Part shown: positions 1 to 6,874 of the stretch, piece after piece
How positions within the stretch are numbered: position 1 is the stretch's first letter
Layout of the letters: the number at the start of each line of letters is the position of its first letter
Source: Thermoflexales bacterium
GTDB lineage: Bacteria; Chloroflexota; Anaerolineae; B4-G1; SLSP01
NCBI GenBank assembly: GCA_015486785.1
Contig: WFQZ01000024.1
Coordinates: forward strand, 1 to 19,427
DNA: 19,427 nucleotides
Direction of reading: 5' to 3'
Position numbers and translations under genes: made by a program
Notes under the pieces: generated by a model
Seen by the model: only the letters and a program-made list of their open reading frames with translations
Databases searched by the model: none
What the model was told of the DNA's origin: nothing

Positions 1-621
1 ACCGTGTTTTTTGAGTATACCTACGATACGGCGAGGCTGGCCCACGAGCGGGGCATCAAAAACGTGTACGTTTCCAACGGGTTTATGAGCATCGAAACGC
101 TGGAAATGCTTGCGCCTTACTTGGACGGGATCAACGTGGACCTCAAGGGATTCACCGAGTCCCTGTACCGTGAGTACACCGGATCGCGCCTCGCGCCGAT
201 CAAGCGGAATATCGCTTGGCTGGCCCACGACCCGACTACTTGGATTGAGGTCACGACGCTGGTGATCCCGAAGCTCAACGATTCCGATGAGGAGCTGCGG
301 GCGGCGGCTGAGTGGCTGGCCTCGGTGGACCCGGAGATGCCGTGGCACGTGACGGCGTTCTATCCGCACTTCCAGATGCGAGATCGTCCGCCCACGCCTC
401 CGGCGACGTTGGCACGAGCTTACGAGATCGGCAAGGAGGCCGGGTTGAAGTACATCTACGTGGGCAACGTTTACGATCCGGCGCGTGAAAATACCGTCTG
501 TCCGCAATGTGGCACGGTGTTGGTGCAACGACAGGGCTATCGGGTGAGGCCGCTCTGGGAGACGCCCGGCGTCTGTCCCCGCTGCGGGACGCACATCCCC
601 GGCGTGTGGCGGTCGGCCTGA
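1..621 (+). CDS. amrS: AmmeMemoRadiSam system radical SAM enzyme AmrS (3' part)
   Basis: The reading frame is open from base 1 and ends with TGA at 619-621. The gene starts outside the window and about 206 C-terminal residues are visible, so the in-frame GTG at base 4 is not the start. The visible part has the second half of a radical-SAM TIM barrel (VSNGFMS, GINVDLKGF, WIEVTTLVIPKLND, WHVTAFYPHF, YIYVGNVYD), which matches AmrS-type enzymes related to pyruvate-formate-lyase activases. It ends in a zinc-ribbon-like tail with two CPxCGT motifs (VCPQCGT and VCPRCGT). The radical-SAM CxxxCxxC cluster motif must lie upstream of base 1 and cannot be checked here. amrB follows 26 bp downstream. Family-level assignment is firm. 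The reaction performed by the system is not known to me. Confidence 0.9.
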   Translation, partial: TVFFEYTYDTARLAHERGIKNVYVSNGFMSIETLEMLAPYLDGINVDLKGFTESLYREYTGSRLAPIKRNIAWLAHDPTTWIEVTTLVIPKLNDSDEELRAAAEWLASVDPEMPWHVTAFYPHFQMRDRPPTPPATLARAYEIGKEAGLKYIYVGNVYDPARENTVCPQCGTVLVQRQGYRVRPLWETPGVCPRCGTHIPGVWRSA

Positions 622-647
622 GCAAATTTTGTGTGTGGAGGTGGCTT

Positions 648-1457
648 ATGCGTGCTGTTCGCTCTCCGGCGGTGGCCGGGATGTTCTATCCGGCTGACCC
701 GCGCGTGCTGCGTGAAACAATATCCGCTTATCTGCAAGCGGCCTCGCCGCCGACGTTGGAGCATGTTCGCGCTGTGGTGGTGCCGCATGCGGGCTACGTG
801 TACTCCGGGGCGGTGGCGGCGGTCGCTTACCGTTTGTTGGAAGGGCTGCCCGCACCTCAACGGTGTTATCTCTTGGGGCCGTCTCATCGGGCGTGGTTCC
901 CGGGGGTGGCGCTGGCCGATTATCAAGCCTTCCGCACGCCCTTGGGCGATGTGCCGGTGGATCGGGAGGCGTTGGCGGCCTTGGCAGCCGAGCCGTTGTT
1001 CACCCGCTTGAATTTGCCGCACGGCCCGGAGCATTGTTTGGAAGTGCAATTGCCGTTTTTGCAAGTGATTTACCCCGCGCCGAGGATCGTCCCGCTGCTG
1101 TTCGGCGACGTCGATCCGTTGGCCGTCGGGAAAATCCTGGCGGCGCACGTGACGGCGGATGATTTGATCATTGTCAGTTCCGACCTGAGTCACTATCACG
1201 ACAACGACACAGCGCACCGGTTGGATCGGCAGTTCCTGGACGCGCTGTTGCAGGAGGACATGTCGGGCATTGCGACGGGCGAGGCGTGCGGGCAAGCTCC
1301 GGCGTTGGCCCTCACGGAGGTCGCGCAAATGCACGGCTGGAAGCCGCACCTGTTGGACTATCGCACCTCCGGCGACATCACCGGCGAGCGGCGGCAGGTG
1401 GTGGGCTATGCGGCGGTGGCATACGTGGAAGGAGGCTCTCATGCTGACGGAGCGTGA
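648..1457 (+). CDS. amrB: AmmeMemoRadiSam system protein B (MEMO1 family)
   Basis: This 269-aa protein has the usual size for bacterial MEMO-like proteins, which resemble extradiol dioxygenases and bind a metal at a His/Cys site. The start is the ATG at 648 with GGAGGTG at 637-643. The frame is open upstream to 507, but that part lies inside amrS. Visible family motifs are the N-terminal RSPAVAGMFYPADP, VVPHAGYVYSG, LLGPSHRAW, PEHCLEVQLPFLQ and SSDLSHYH. The PHAGY, GPSH and EH histidines correspond to the conserved metal-site region. It lies between amrS and amrA, and its last 17 bases overlap amrA, so the three are probably translated together. The biochemical role of AmrB is not established. 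Confidence 0.92.
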   Translation: MRAVRSPAVAGMFYPADPRVLRETISAYLQAASPPTLEHVRAVVVPHAGYVYSGAVAAVAYRLLEGLPAPQRCYLLGPSHRAWFPGVALADYQAFRTPLGDVPVDREALAALAAEPLFTRLNLPHGPEHCLEVQLPFLQVIYPAPRIVPLLFGDVDPLAVGKILAAHVTADDLIIVSSDLSHYHDNDTAHRLDRQFLDALLQEDMSGIATGEACGQAPALALTEVAQMHGWKPHLLDYRTSGDITGERRQVVGYAAVAYVEGGSHADGA

Positions 1458-2007
1458 ACGGCGCACGTTGTTGACTTTGGCACGCGAGACGATCACCCAG
1501 GCGGTCTACGATCACCCGCTGCCCACCGTGCCGGCGGAGCAGATGACGGAGCGATTGCGTGCGCCGGGGGCGTCTTTCGTCACCCTGCACACGAAGGCCG
1601 GGGCGTTGCGCGGCTGTATCGGGTCTCTTTCCGCCTATCGCCCGCTGGTGGAGGATGTGCAATCCAATGCCCTGGCGGCGGCGTTCCGCGACCCGCGTTT
1701 CCTGCCGGTGACGGCGCGTGAGTTGCCCAATCTGGAGATTGAGGTCTCGGTGCTCAGCGAGCCGCAGCCGTTGGTCTTCGACGGTCCCGAGGACTTGGTG
1801 CGTAAGTTGCGCCCCGGCGTGGATGGCGTGGTGCTGCAAAAGGGCTGGCATCGCGCGACGTTTCTCCCGCAGGTGTGGGAGCAACTGCCGTCACCGGAGA
1901 CTTTCTTGGAGCAGCTCTGCTACAAGGCCGGTTTGCCCAAGGATGCGTGGCGATTCCCCGGCGTAGAGGTGGAAATCTATCAAGTGGAGAAGTTTGCCGA
2001 AGCATGA
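1441..2007 (+). CDS. amrA: AmmeMemoRadiSam system protein A (AMMECR1 domain)
   Basis: This 188-aa protein matches the AMMECR1 family. It carries the signature LRGCIGSL near residue 58, then RPLVEDVQSNALAAAFRDPR and an LEIEVSVLSEP strand, with a GVVLQKGW turn further on. The ATG at 1441 is preceded by AAGGAGG at 1429-1435. This start lies inside the end of amrB (17-bp overlap), which suggests translational coupling. The stop overlaps the start of the downstream regulator as ATGA (2004-2007). Length is normal for the single-domain bacterial form. AMMECR1 proteins co-occur with MEMO and the radical SAM enzyme across bacteria and archaea, but their reaction is unknown to me. Confidence 0.92.
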   Translation: MLTERERRTLLTLARETITQAVYDHPLPTVPAEQMTERLRAPGASFVTLHTKAGALRGCIGSLSAYRPLVEDVQSNALAAAFRDPRFLPVTARELPNLEIEVSVLSEPQPLVFDGPEDLVRKLRPGVDGVVLQKGWHRATFLPQVWEQLPSPETFLEQLCYKAGLPKDAWRFPGVEVEIYQVEKFAEA

Positions 2008-3998
2008 AACCCTCGGACGAAGACCTATCACGGGCATGGAAGGCTTACATCAACGAGCGCGTGGTGCTGCCCTATGTTCCCTCGTTGATAGCCGAGTCCT
2101 GGGAACGGTGTTGGCCGCTGATCAACCCCTATCAGCCGATCCGGCTGCGCAAATTGAACGCTGCTCACTTGCTGGCGACGCAGGTGAGCAGTTTTGAACT
2201 GCTCACGATTGCCCGCCCGGTGATGGAGGATATCTACCAGTACATTGAAGGTTCGAACTCGGCGGTGGTGCTGGTGAACAACGCGGGCTACGTCTTGGAC
2301 TTGTTGGGCGATATTGATGTGATTGATCGGCTGATGGAGCACTCAATGCTGCGGGGCGTATCGCTGGCGGAATCAGACATCGGCACAAACGCCTTCGCGC
2401 TGGCCTTGCTGGAGCGAGTTCCCAATCGAGTCTATGGGGCGGAGCATTTTCGGCAGGTGTTTCATCTTTTTGCCGAGGCCGCCGCGCCGATCTTCCAATT
2501 GACCGGCAAGCCGTTGGGGGCATTGGGCATCGTCACCACCAAGGAGGGGTATCACCCGCACACGCTGGGGACGGTGGTGGCCGGGGCGCGGGTCATTGAG
2601 GCGCAACGGGGCGCGGATTGGCTATTGGCCGAGAAGAATCGGCAGTTTACCCGCATCAATGCGGTGCTATCCGCAATTTCGGAAGGGATTTTGGTGTGGG
2701 ATGCGACGGGGCGGGTGACGCACATCAACCCGGCTGCGGCCAGCTTGCTGCACCTTTCTCCTAACCGCGTGATGGGCAATCAGTTACGGGAATGGGTGCG
2801 CTTTTCTCCGACAGTCCAACGCGCCATTACGCAGCATGAGCCTCTGGATGATGTGGAAACTGAATTGCTCGTAGCCGGGGAATCGCTGGCTTGTGTGCTC
2901 AGCGTGCGCTATGTGCGTGTGCAAGATGACGTTAAGGCCAACATTGCGATTCTGCGTGAGATCAAAGCGGTGCGTCAGTTTGTGCAGCGGCATTTGCGGG
3001 TGCATACCTCGTTCACCCTGGATAGTCTGATCGGTAAATCTCCGGCGATGGAGCGGGTGCGTCGTCTCGCCCGCACGGCAGCTAAAGGGCAGGCCGGCGT
3101 GCTGTTGCGCGGGGAAAGCGGCACCGGAAAGAATCTCCTAGCGCGGGTCATTCATCACCTCAGCCCGCGCCGTCAAGGCCCCTTTGTGATTTTTGCCTGC
3201 GCGTCCATTCCCAAAGAGTCCCTATTGCTGGAGTTGCTGGGCTACGACTATTTGCCCGGTCGTGAATCGGAGAATGTCGGTCACACCAGCAAATTTGAGC
3301 TGGCCGATGGCGGGACCTTGTTTTTCCAGGATATAGACACCCTGCCCTTGGAAGGGCAAACGATCCTGTTGAACTTTTTGGAAATCGGGGTGGTGAAGCG
3401 GCTGGAGGGGCATCGGGTCATCGAGGCGGACGTGCGGATCATCGCGGCTACCTCCGCGCCGTTGGAGAAGTTGGTGGCCGAGGGATCGTTTCGGGCGGAT
3501 TTGTTCTACCGGCTCAGTGCCTTTGAGATCGTGCTGCCGCCTTTGCGGAAGCGCAAGCAGGACTTGACGCTGTTGATTCGGCGGAATCTCAAGCGGCTTT
3601 CGGAGCAATACGGCATTGAGTTCGTGCTGGCCGAGGAAACAATGCAGCTATTGTCCTCCTATCCCTGGCCGGGGAATGTGGGGGAGTTGGAATCGGTGCT
3701 CGCCCGCGCGGCGAGTCAAGCCAGCCCCTCGCATCTCATCTCGCCGCTGCACTTGCCGGATTTTGTGCGTGACCCCAAGATTCAAACGGGCATGCTTTCG
3801 GACGCGGTTATGCCGGTGGTCTCGCTGCGCGAGGTGGAGCGTGATACCTTGCTGCGGGCGGCGCGGTTGTGCCACGGGAACATGACGCAGATGGCGAATA
3901 TGCTGGGCGTGGGACGTACCACCGTTTGGCGGCGGGTGAAAAAGTACGGTATTCCCCTAGAAAAATTCCGTACCCGCGCCAAGAATGTTTCTGAATGA
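2004..3998 (+). CDS. dhaR: DhaR/AcoR-type transcriptional activator with degenerate AAA domain
   Basis: This 664-aa regulator has the layout of the AcoR/DhaR group. Residues 1-200 form a GAF-like sensor, about 212-330 a PAS domain (ISEGILVWDATGRVTHINPA), about 340-590 an AAA+ domain, and about 607-650 a Fis-type helix-turn-helix (MTQMANMLGVGRTTVWRRVK). The start is the ATG at 2004, which overlaps the amrA stop. Walker A is intact (GESGTGKN, 370-377). The sigma54-contact loop normally GAFTGA reads about LPGRES (418-421 region), Walker B reads LFFQDID instead of LFLDEI, and the sensor II GNVRE reads GNVGE (557-561). The Arg-finger region FRADLFYRL remains. In E. coli, DhaR activates dhaKLM from a sigma70 promoter and senses the DhaK/DhaL state. 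The position immediately upstream of glpF-dhaKL supports the same role. The gene symbol is inferred from domains and context. Confidence 0.82.
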   Translation: MKPSDEDLSRAWKAYINERVVLPYVPSLIAESWERCWPLINPYQPIRLRKLNAAHLLATQVSSFELLTIARPVMEDIYQYIEGSNSAVVLVNNAGYVLDLLGDIDVIDRLMEHSMLRGVSLAESDIGTNAFALALLERVPNRVYGAEHFRQVFHLFAEAAAPIFQLTGKPLGALGIVTTKEGYHPHTLGTVVAGARVIEAQRGADWLLAEKNRQFTRINAVLSAISEGILVWDATGRVTHINPAAASLLHLSPNRVMGNQLREWVRFSPTVQRAITQHEPLDDVETELLVAGESLACVLSVRYVRVQDDVKANIAILREIKAVRQFVQRHLRVHTSFTLDSLIGKSPAMERVRRLARTAAKGQAGVLLRGESGTGKNLLARVIHHLSPRRQGPFVIFACASIPKESLLLELLGYDYLPGRESENVGHTSKFELADGGTLFFQDIDTLPLEGQTILLNFLEIGVVKRLEGHRVIEADVRIIAATSAPLEKLVAEGSFRADLFYRLSAFEIVLPPLRKRKQDLTLLIRRNLKRLSEQYGIEFVLAEETMQLLSSYPWPGNVGELESVLARAASQASPSHLISPLHLPDFVRDPKIQTGMLSDAVMPVVSLREVERDTLLRAARLCHGNMTQMANMLGVGRTTVWRRVKKYGIPLEKFRTRAKNVSE

Positions 3999-4038
3999 AA
4001 CACTCTTAGGGTTTAGTGGTTCACCTAGAAACACTTTC
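3981..4038. promoter_or_regulatory. Candidate activator operator pair (two related palindromes)
   Basis: Site 1 is an inverted repeat TGTTTC (3986-3991), five bases, GAAACA (3997-4002). It is flanked by further matching arms AAG (3981-3983) and CTT (4005-4007), and it overlaps the regulator's stop codon. Site 2 is TGGTTC (4017-4022), five bases, GAAACA (4028-4033), with one mismatch. The centres are 31 bp apart, close to three helical turns. They fall at about -90 and -59 relative to the start expected from the promoter at 4049-4077. That spacing is typical of activators working on sigma70 RNA polymerase. Assigning them to the adjacent DhaR-like protein is inference. Confidence 0.6.
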
Positions 4039-4048
4039 GCGGTTTTTC

Positions 4049-4077
4049 TTGACAACGAATCCCGAAATCTGTATGAT
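4049..4077 (+). promoter_or_regulatory. Near-consensus sigma70 promoter of the glycerol operon
   Basis: A perfect -35 box TTGACA (4049-4054) is followed by a 17-base spacer and the -10 box TATGAT (4072-4077), which matches TATAAT at five of six positions. Transcription should start near 4084, leaving a leader of about 167 bases before glpF. It is the only promoter this strong that I saw between the regulator and the terminator at 14044, so it probably drives the whole glpF-dhaM run. Confidence 0.8.
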
Positions 4078-4083
4078 GGTAAG

Positions 4084-4250
4084 GCGTTTGAGAAATCAAA
4101 CACCCCATCCGGCTGTTTCTTGGGTAAGGCAGCGATTTCACTTATGAGGAGGTAGTCGGGAAAAGAAGATCACTATTTAGTTCCACGCGCGTACCAGAGG
4201 TTCTTGTAGTTGCTTTTAATTAACACCAATCTAATTTACGGAGGTTAAGA
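4084..4250 (+). promoter_or_regulatory. Long glpF leader with a 16-bp palindrome at its 5' end
   Basis: The predicted transcript leader begins with GTTTGA (4086-4091), four bases, TCAAAC (4096-4101). This perfect inverted repeat sits right at the start site, and could be a repressor operator or a 5' RNA hairpin. A TGTTTC half-site identical to the upstream operator arms lies at 4114-4119. A purine-rich GAGGAGG follows near 4145-4151, but no usable start codon or open frame is attached to it. The true glpF ribosome site GGAGG is at 4240-4244. I recognise no known riboswitch. Confidence 0.5.
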
Positions 4251-5039
4251 ATGAAGTCGAAAGGATTGACTGGCGAGCTGATCGCTGAGGTGTTTGGGAC
4301 ATTCGTCCTGATCTTGTTGGGAGATGGCGTGGTCGCCAATGTGGGATTGGCCCCGCGTTTGGCCGCTCCGGCCTATAACTGGAATACCATTACCCTTGGA
4401 TGGGCCTTCGCGGTTATCGTGGCCGTTTACATCGCCGGGGGCGTCTCCGGGGCGCACATTAACCCCGCTGTGACCATTGCTCTGGCCGTCAAGCGTGATT
4501 TCCCTTGGAGCAAGGTGCTGCCCTACATTATCGCGCAGGTCATCGGTGCGTTCCTGGGCGCCTTGGGCGTTTACCTGGTTTATCAAGAGGGCTTAGTGGC
4601 TGCCGGAATGCCTAATATCTGGTGCACCGGGCCTGGCTCGATCTTTGATACGGCTTTCTGGGGCGGGGTTGCCGGTACGCCCACGGGGCACTACTCGATC
4701 CTGAACGCCAGCATCGCAGAGGCGATGGGCACGATGGTACTGTTGTGGGGCATCTTGGCCAGCGGTGACGCCAAGAACTTGGGCTTGAAGAACAACATGG
4801 GGCCGTTCCTGGTGGGCTTCACTGTTTTGGCGGTTGGTCTGTCCTTGGGTGGCCCCAGCGGCTACTCCATCAACCCTGCTCGTGACCTCGGCCCGCGTAT
4901 CTTCGGGGCGTTGGTGGGCACGAAGGGCTTGTTCGATGGCCTTTACTGGCTGATCCCGCCGGTTCTGATTCCCGCCATCTTCGGCGCGATTGGCATCTAC
5001 GTTTACGATTGGCTCATTGCCCCTTATCTGCCGGAATAA
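4251..5039 (+). CDS. glpF: Glycerol uptake facilitator (aquaglyceroporin)
   Basis: This 262-aa MIP-family channel lets glycerol diffuse across the cytoplasmic membrane. Both half-helix motifs are present: SGAHINPAV (NPA at 71-73) and SGYSINPARD (NPARD at 208-212). The Asp directly after NPAR is typical of glycerol-conducting members rather than strict water channels. W51 (TLGWAF) and R211 fit the aromatic/Arg selectivity filter. Six hydrophobic spans plus two re-entrant loops can be traced. The ATG at 4251 has GGAGG at 4240-4244. It is the first gene after the operon promoter, and a strong hairpin separates it from dhaK, so it may be expressed at a different level from the rest. Confidence 0.95.
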   Translation: MKSKGLTGELIAEVFGTFVLILLGDGVVANVGLAPRLAAPAYNWNTITLGWAFAVIVAVYIAGGVSGAHINPAVTIALAVKRDFPWSKVLPYIIAQVIGAFLGALGVYLVYQEGLVAAGMPNIWCTGPGSIFDTAFWGGVAGTPTGHYSILNASIAEAMGTMVLLWGILASGDAKNLGLKNNMGPFLVGFTVLAVGLSLGGPSGYSINPARDLGPRIFGALVGTKGLFDGLYWLIPPVLIPAIFGAIGIYVYDWLIAPYLPE

Positions 5040-5057
5040 AATCTAAGGGACTTGAAT

Positions 5058-5082
5058 GTGGGGAGGAGTTTTTCCTCCCCAC
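5058..5082 (+). other. Intercistronic hairpin between glpF and dhaK
   Basis: A perfect 10-bp stem, GTGGGGAGGA (5058-5067) with TCCTCCCCAC (5073-5082), closes over a five-base loop (GTTTT). The T-run is in the loop and none follows the stem, so this is not a standard rho-independent terminator. It may stabilise or process the mRNA so that glpF and dhaK are expressed unequally. The function is inferred. Confidence 0.7.
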
Positions 5083-5154
5083 GTTGCCTGCTGCTTACCC
5101 AAGTTTGTCGTTCTGTTTCCTTTAGTTGATCCTACTTTGAGGAGGATTTCCAAG

Positions 5155-6156
5155 ATGAAGAAGTTGATTAATGATCCTGAGCGCGTAGTACAGGAAGAGT
5201 TGGAGGGGATCGCGTTAGCGCATCCCGATCTGGTTAAGGTTCACTTTAACCCCAACTACATCGTGCGTGCCGATGCGCCCATCAAGGGGAAGGTCGGCAT
5301 CATCTCCGGTGGTGGCTCCGGCCACGAGCCGATGCACGGTGGATTCGTGGGGTTGGGTATGCTCGATGCGGCTTGTCCGGGCGCAGTGTTCACCTCTCCA
5401 ACGCCCGATCAAATGCTGGAGGCCACCAAGGCCGTTTCCGGCGGGGCCGGCGTGTTGCACATCGTGAAGAACTACACCGGCGACGTGATGAACTTCGAAA
5501 TGGCCGCCGATCTGGCCAAGGCCGAGGGCATCGAGGTAGAAAGCGTCGTCATTGATGATGACGTCGCGGTGAAGGACAGCCTCTACACGGCGGGCCGCCG
5601 TGGTGTGGGCAGCACGGTTTTGGCCGAAAAGCTCTGCGGTGCCGCCGCCGAGGAAGGCCGTTCACTCAAAGAGGTGGCCGACGTTTGCCGCAAAGTGAAG
5701 GACTGGGGGCGCAGCATGGGCATGGCGCTCACTTCTTGCGCCGTTCCGCACGTGGGCAAGCCCACCTTTGACCTGCCGGAAGACGAAATGGAAATCGGCA
5801 TCGGCATCCACGGCGAGCCGGGCCGCAAACGCATGAAGATCAAGCCCGCGGACGAGATCGTTGAGATGTTGATGGAGCCGATCATCAGCGACATCCCCTA
5901 CAAGGAAGGGGACGAGGTCATCTTGTTTGTGAACGGGATGGGCGGCACGCCGCTGATTGAGCTGTACATCGTTTACCGCAAGGCTTACGAGATCGCCACC
6001 AAGCACGGCCTCAAAGTCGTGCGCAACCTGATCGGGCCGTACATCACCAGCTTGGAGATGGCGGGAACGTCCATCACCATGCTCAAGGTGGATGAGGACA
6101 TGATCAAGTTGTGGGACGCGCCGGTGAAGACTGCCGGGCTGCGGTGGGGGATCTAA
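5155..6156 (+). CDS. dhaK: PTS-dependent dihydroxyacetone kinase, substrate-binding subunit DhaK
   Basis: This 333-aa protein binds dihydroxyacetone covalently as a hemiaminal and receives phosphate from DhaL-ADP. The substrate His is H219 in GIGIHGEPG, and the general-acid His and Asp region is visible as SGGGSGHEPMHGG (H57) and NYTGD (D110). ACPGAVFTSPTPDQM is also typical of the family. The chosen ATG at 5155 has AGGAGG at 5140-5145. An in-frame ATG at 5056 would add 33 residues encoded by the hairpin region and has no ribosome site. Length matches stand-alone DhaK, not the fused ATP-dependent kinase. DhaL follows about 40 bp later, while the phosphate donor DhaM is encoded at the far end of the operon. 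Confidence 0.95.
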   Translation: MKKLINDPERVVQEELEGIALAHPDLVKVHFNPNYIVRADAPIKGKVGIISGGGSGHEPMHGGFVGLGMLDAACPGAVFTSPTPDQMLEATKAVSGGAGVLHIVKNYTGDVMNFEMAADLAKAEGIEVESVVIDDDVAVKDSLYTAGRRGVGSTVLAEKLCGAAAEEGRSLKEVADVCRKVKDWGRSMGMALTSCAVPHVGKPTFDLPEDEMEIGIGIHGEPGRKRMKIKPADEIVEMLMEPIISDIPYKEGDEVILFVNGMGGTPLIELYIVYRKAYEIATKHGLKVVRNLIGPYITSLEMAGTSITMLKVDEDMIKLWDAPVKTAGLRWGI

Positions 6157-6199
6157 CCGATCTTAAGCGGTGCGAAACCGTCTGTCAAAGGAGTTCATG

Positions 6200-6835
6200 A
6201 TGTCCATTAGTCGAGATGCTATTTTAGAGTGGATTAAAGCGTATGCTGCGGTCATTGAGGAAAACAAAACCTATCTTACCGACTTGGATGCTGCCATTGG
6301 AGATGCCGACCACGGGGCAAACATGCATCGCGGATTTAAGGCCGTGCTGGGTAAAATGTCAGAACTGGCCGACAAAGACATTGGCACCATTCTCAAGACC
6401 GTGGGGATGACGCTGCTTTCTACAGTGGGCGGAGCGGGCGGCCCTCTTTACGCAACATTCTTTTTGCAGGCCGGGATGAAAACGGCCGGGAAGATGGAGC
6501 TGACGCCTGAAGATTGGTACACTGCTTTAGAAGCCGCGGTCAACGGAGTCAAGATGCGTGGCAAAGCCGAGTTGGAAGACAAAACCATGATTGACGCCTT
6601 GGTGCCTGCGCTTAATGCGCTCAACGAGAGCATTCACGACGGGGCAAGCATGACGGAGGCTTTACAGCGGTGTGCTCAAGCCGCTAAAGAGGGCATGGAA
6701 GCTACCATCCCGCTCGTAGCACGCAAAGGGCGGGCCAGTTATCTTGGAGAACGTAGCGCGGGGCATCAAGACCCCGGTGCTACATCATCGTATTTGTTGC
6801 TCAAGACCGCAGCCGAGGTCCTGGGCAAAGCGTAA
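6200..6835 (+). CDS. dhaL: Dihydroxyacetone kinase, ADP-binding subunit DhaL
   Basis: This 211-aa protein holds a tightly bound ADP that is phosphorylated by DhaM and passes phosphate to DhaK-bound dihydroxyacetone. The metal-binding motif LDAAIGDADHGANM places D30, D35 and D37 as in well-studied DhaL proteins. The nucleotide-site TVGGAGGPLYATFF and the C-terminal GRASYLGERSAGHQDPGA are also family features. The frame has two adjacent ATGs at 6197 and 6200. I chose 6200 because GGAG at 6190-6193 is then six bases away, but 6197 is possible. The family's partner DhaR proteins sense unphosphorylated DhaL, which would link this gene to the upstream regulator. Confidence 0.94.
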   Translation: MSISRDAILEWIKAYAAVIEENKTYLTDLDAAIGDADHGANMHRGFKAVLGKMSELADKDIGTILKTVGMTLLSTVGGAGGPLYATFFLQAGMKTAGKMELTPEDWYTALEAAVNGVKMRGKAELEDKTMIDALVPALNALNESIHDGASMTEALQRCAQAAKEGMEATIPLVARKGRASYLGERSAGHQDPGATSSYLLLKTAAEVLGKA

Positions 6836-6874
6836 ATCTTTTCACAATCACATATCTTTTTTAGGAGGTACGAC

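Noticed and set aside
507..647. N-terminal extension of AmrB
   Set aside because: It lies inside amrS, and ATG 648 has a strong ribosome site and gives the expected N-terminus.
4199..4213. Sigma54 (-24/-12) promoter before glpF
   Set aside because: GG at 4199-4200 and TTGC-like bases near 4211-4213 are one base too far apart (11 rather than 10) and the rest of the -24 box does not match. The sigma70 boxes at 4049-4077 are far better.
5058..5082. Rho-independent terminator after glpF
   Set aside because: The T-run is in the loop and the stem is followed by GTTGCC, so the canonical U-tract is missing.
5056..5154. N-terminal extension of DhaK from ATG 5056
   Set aside because: It would encode the intercistronic hairpin, has no ribosome site and no family similarity. 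ATG 5155 has AGGAGG at the right distance.
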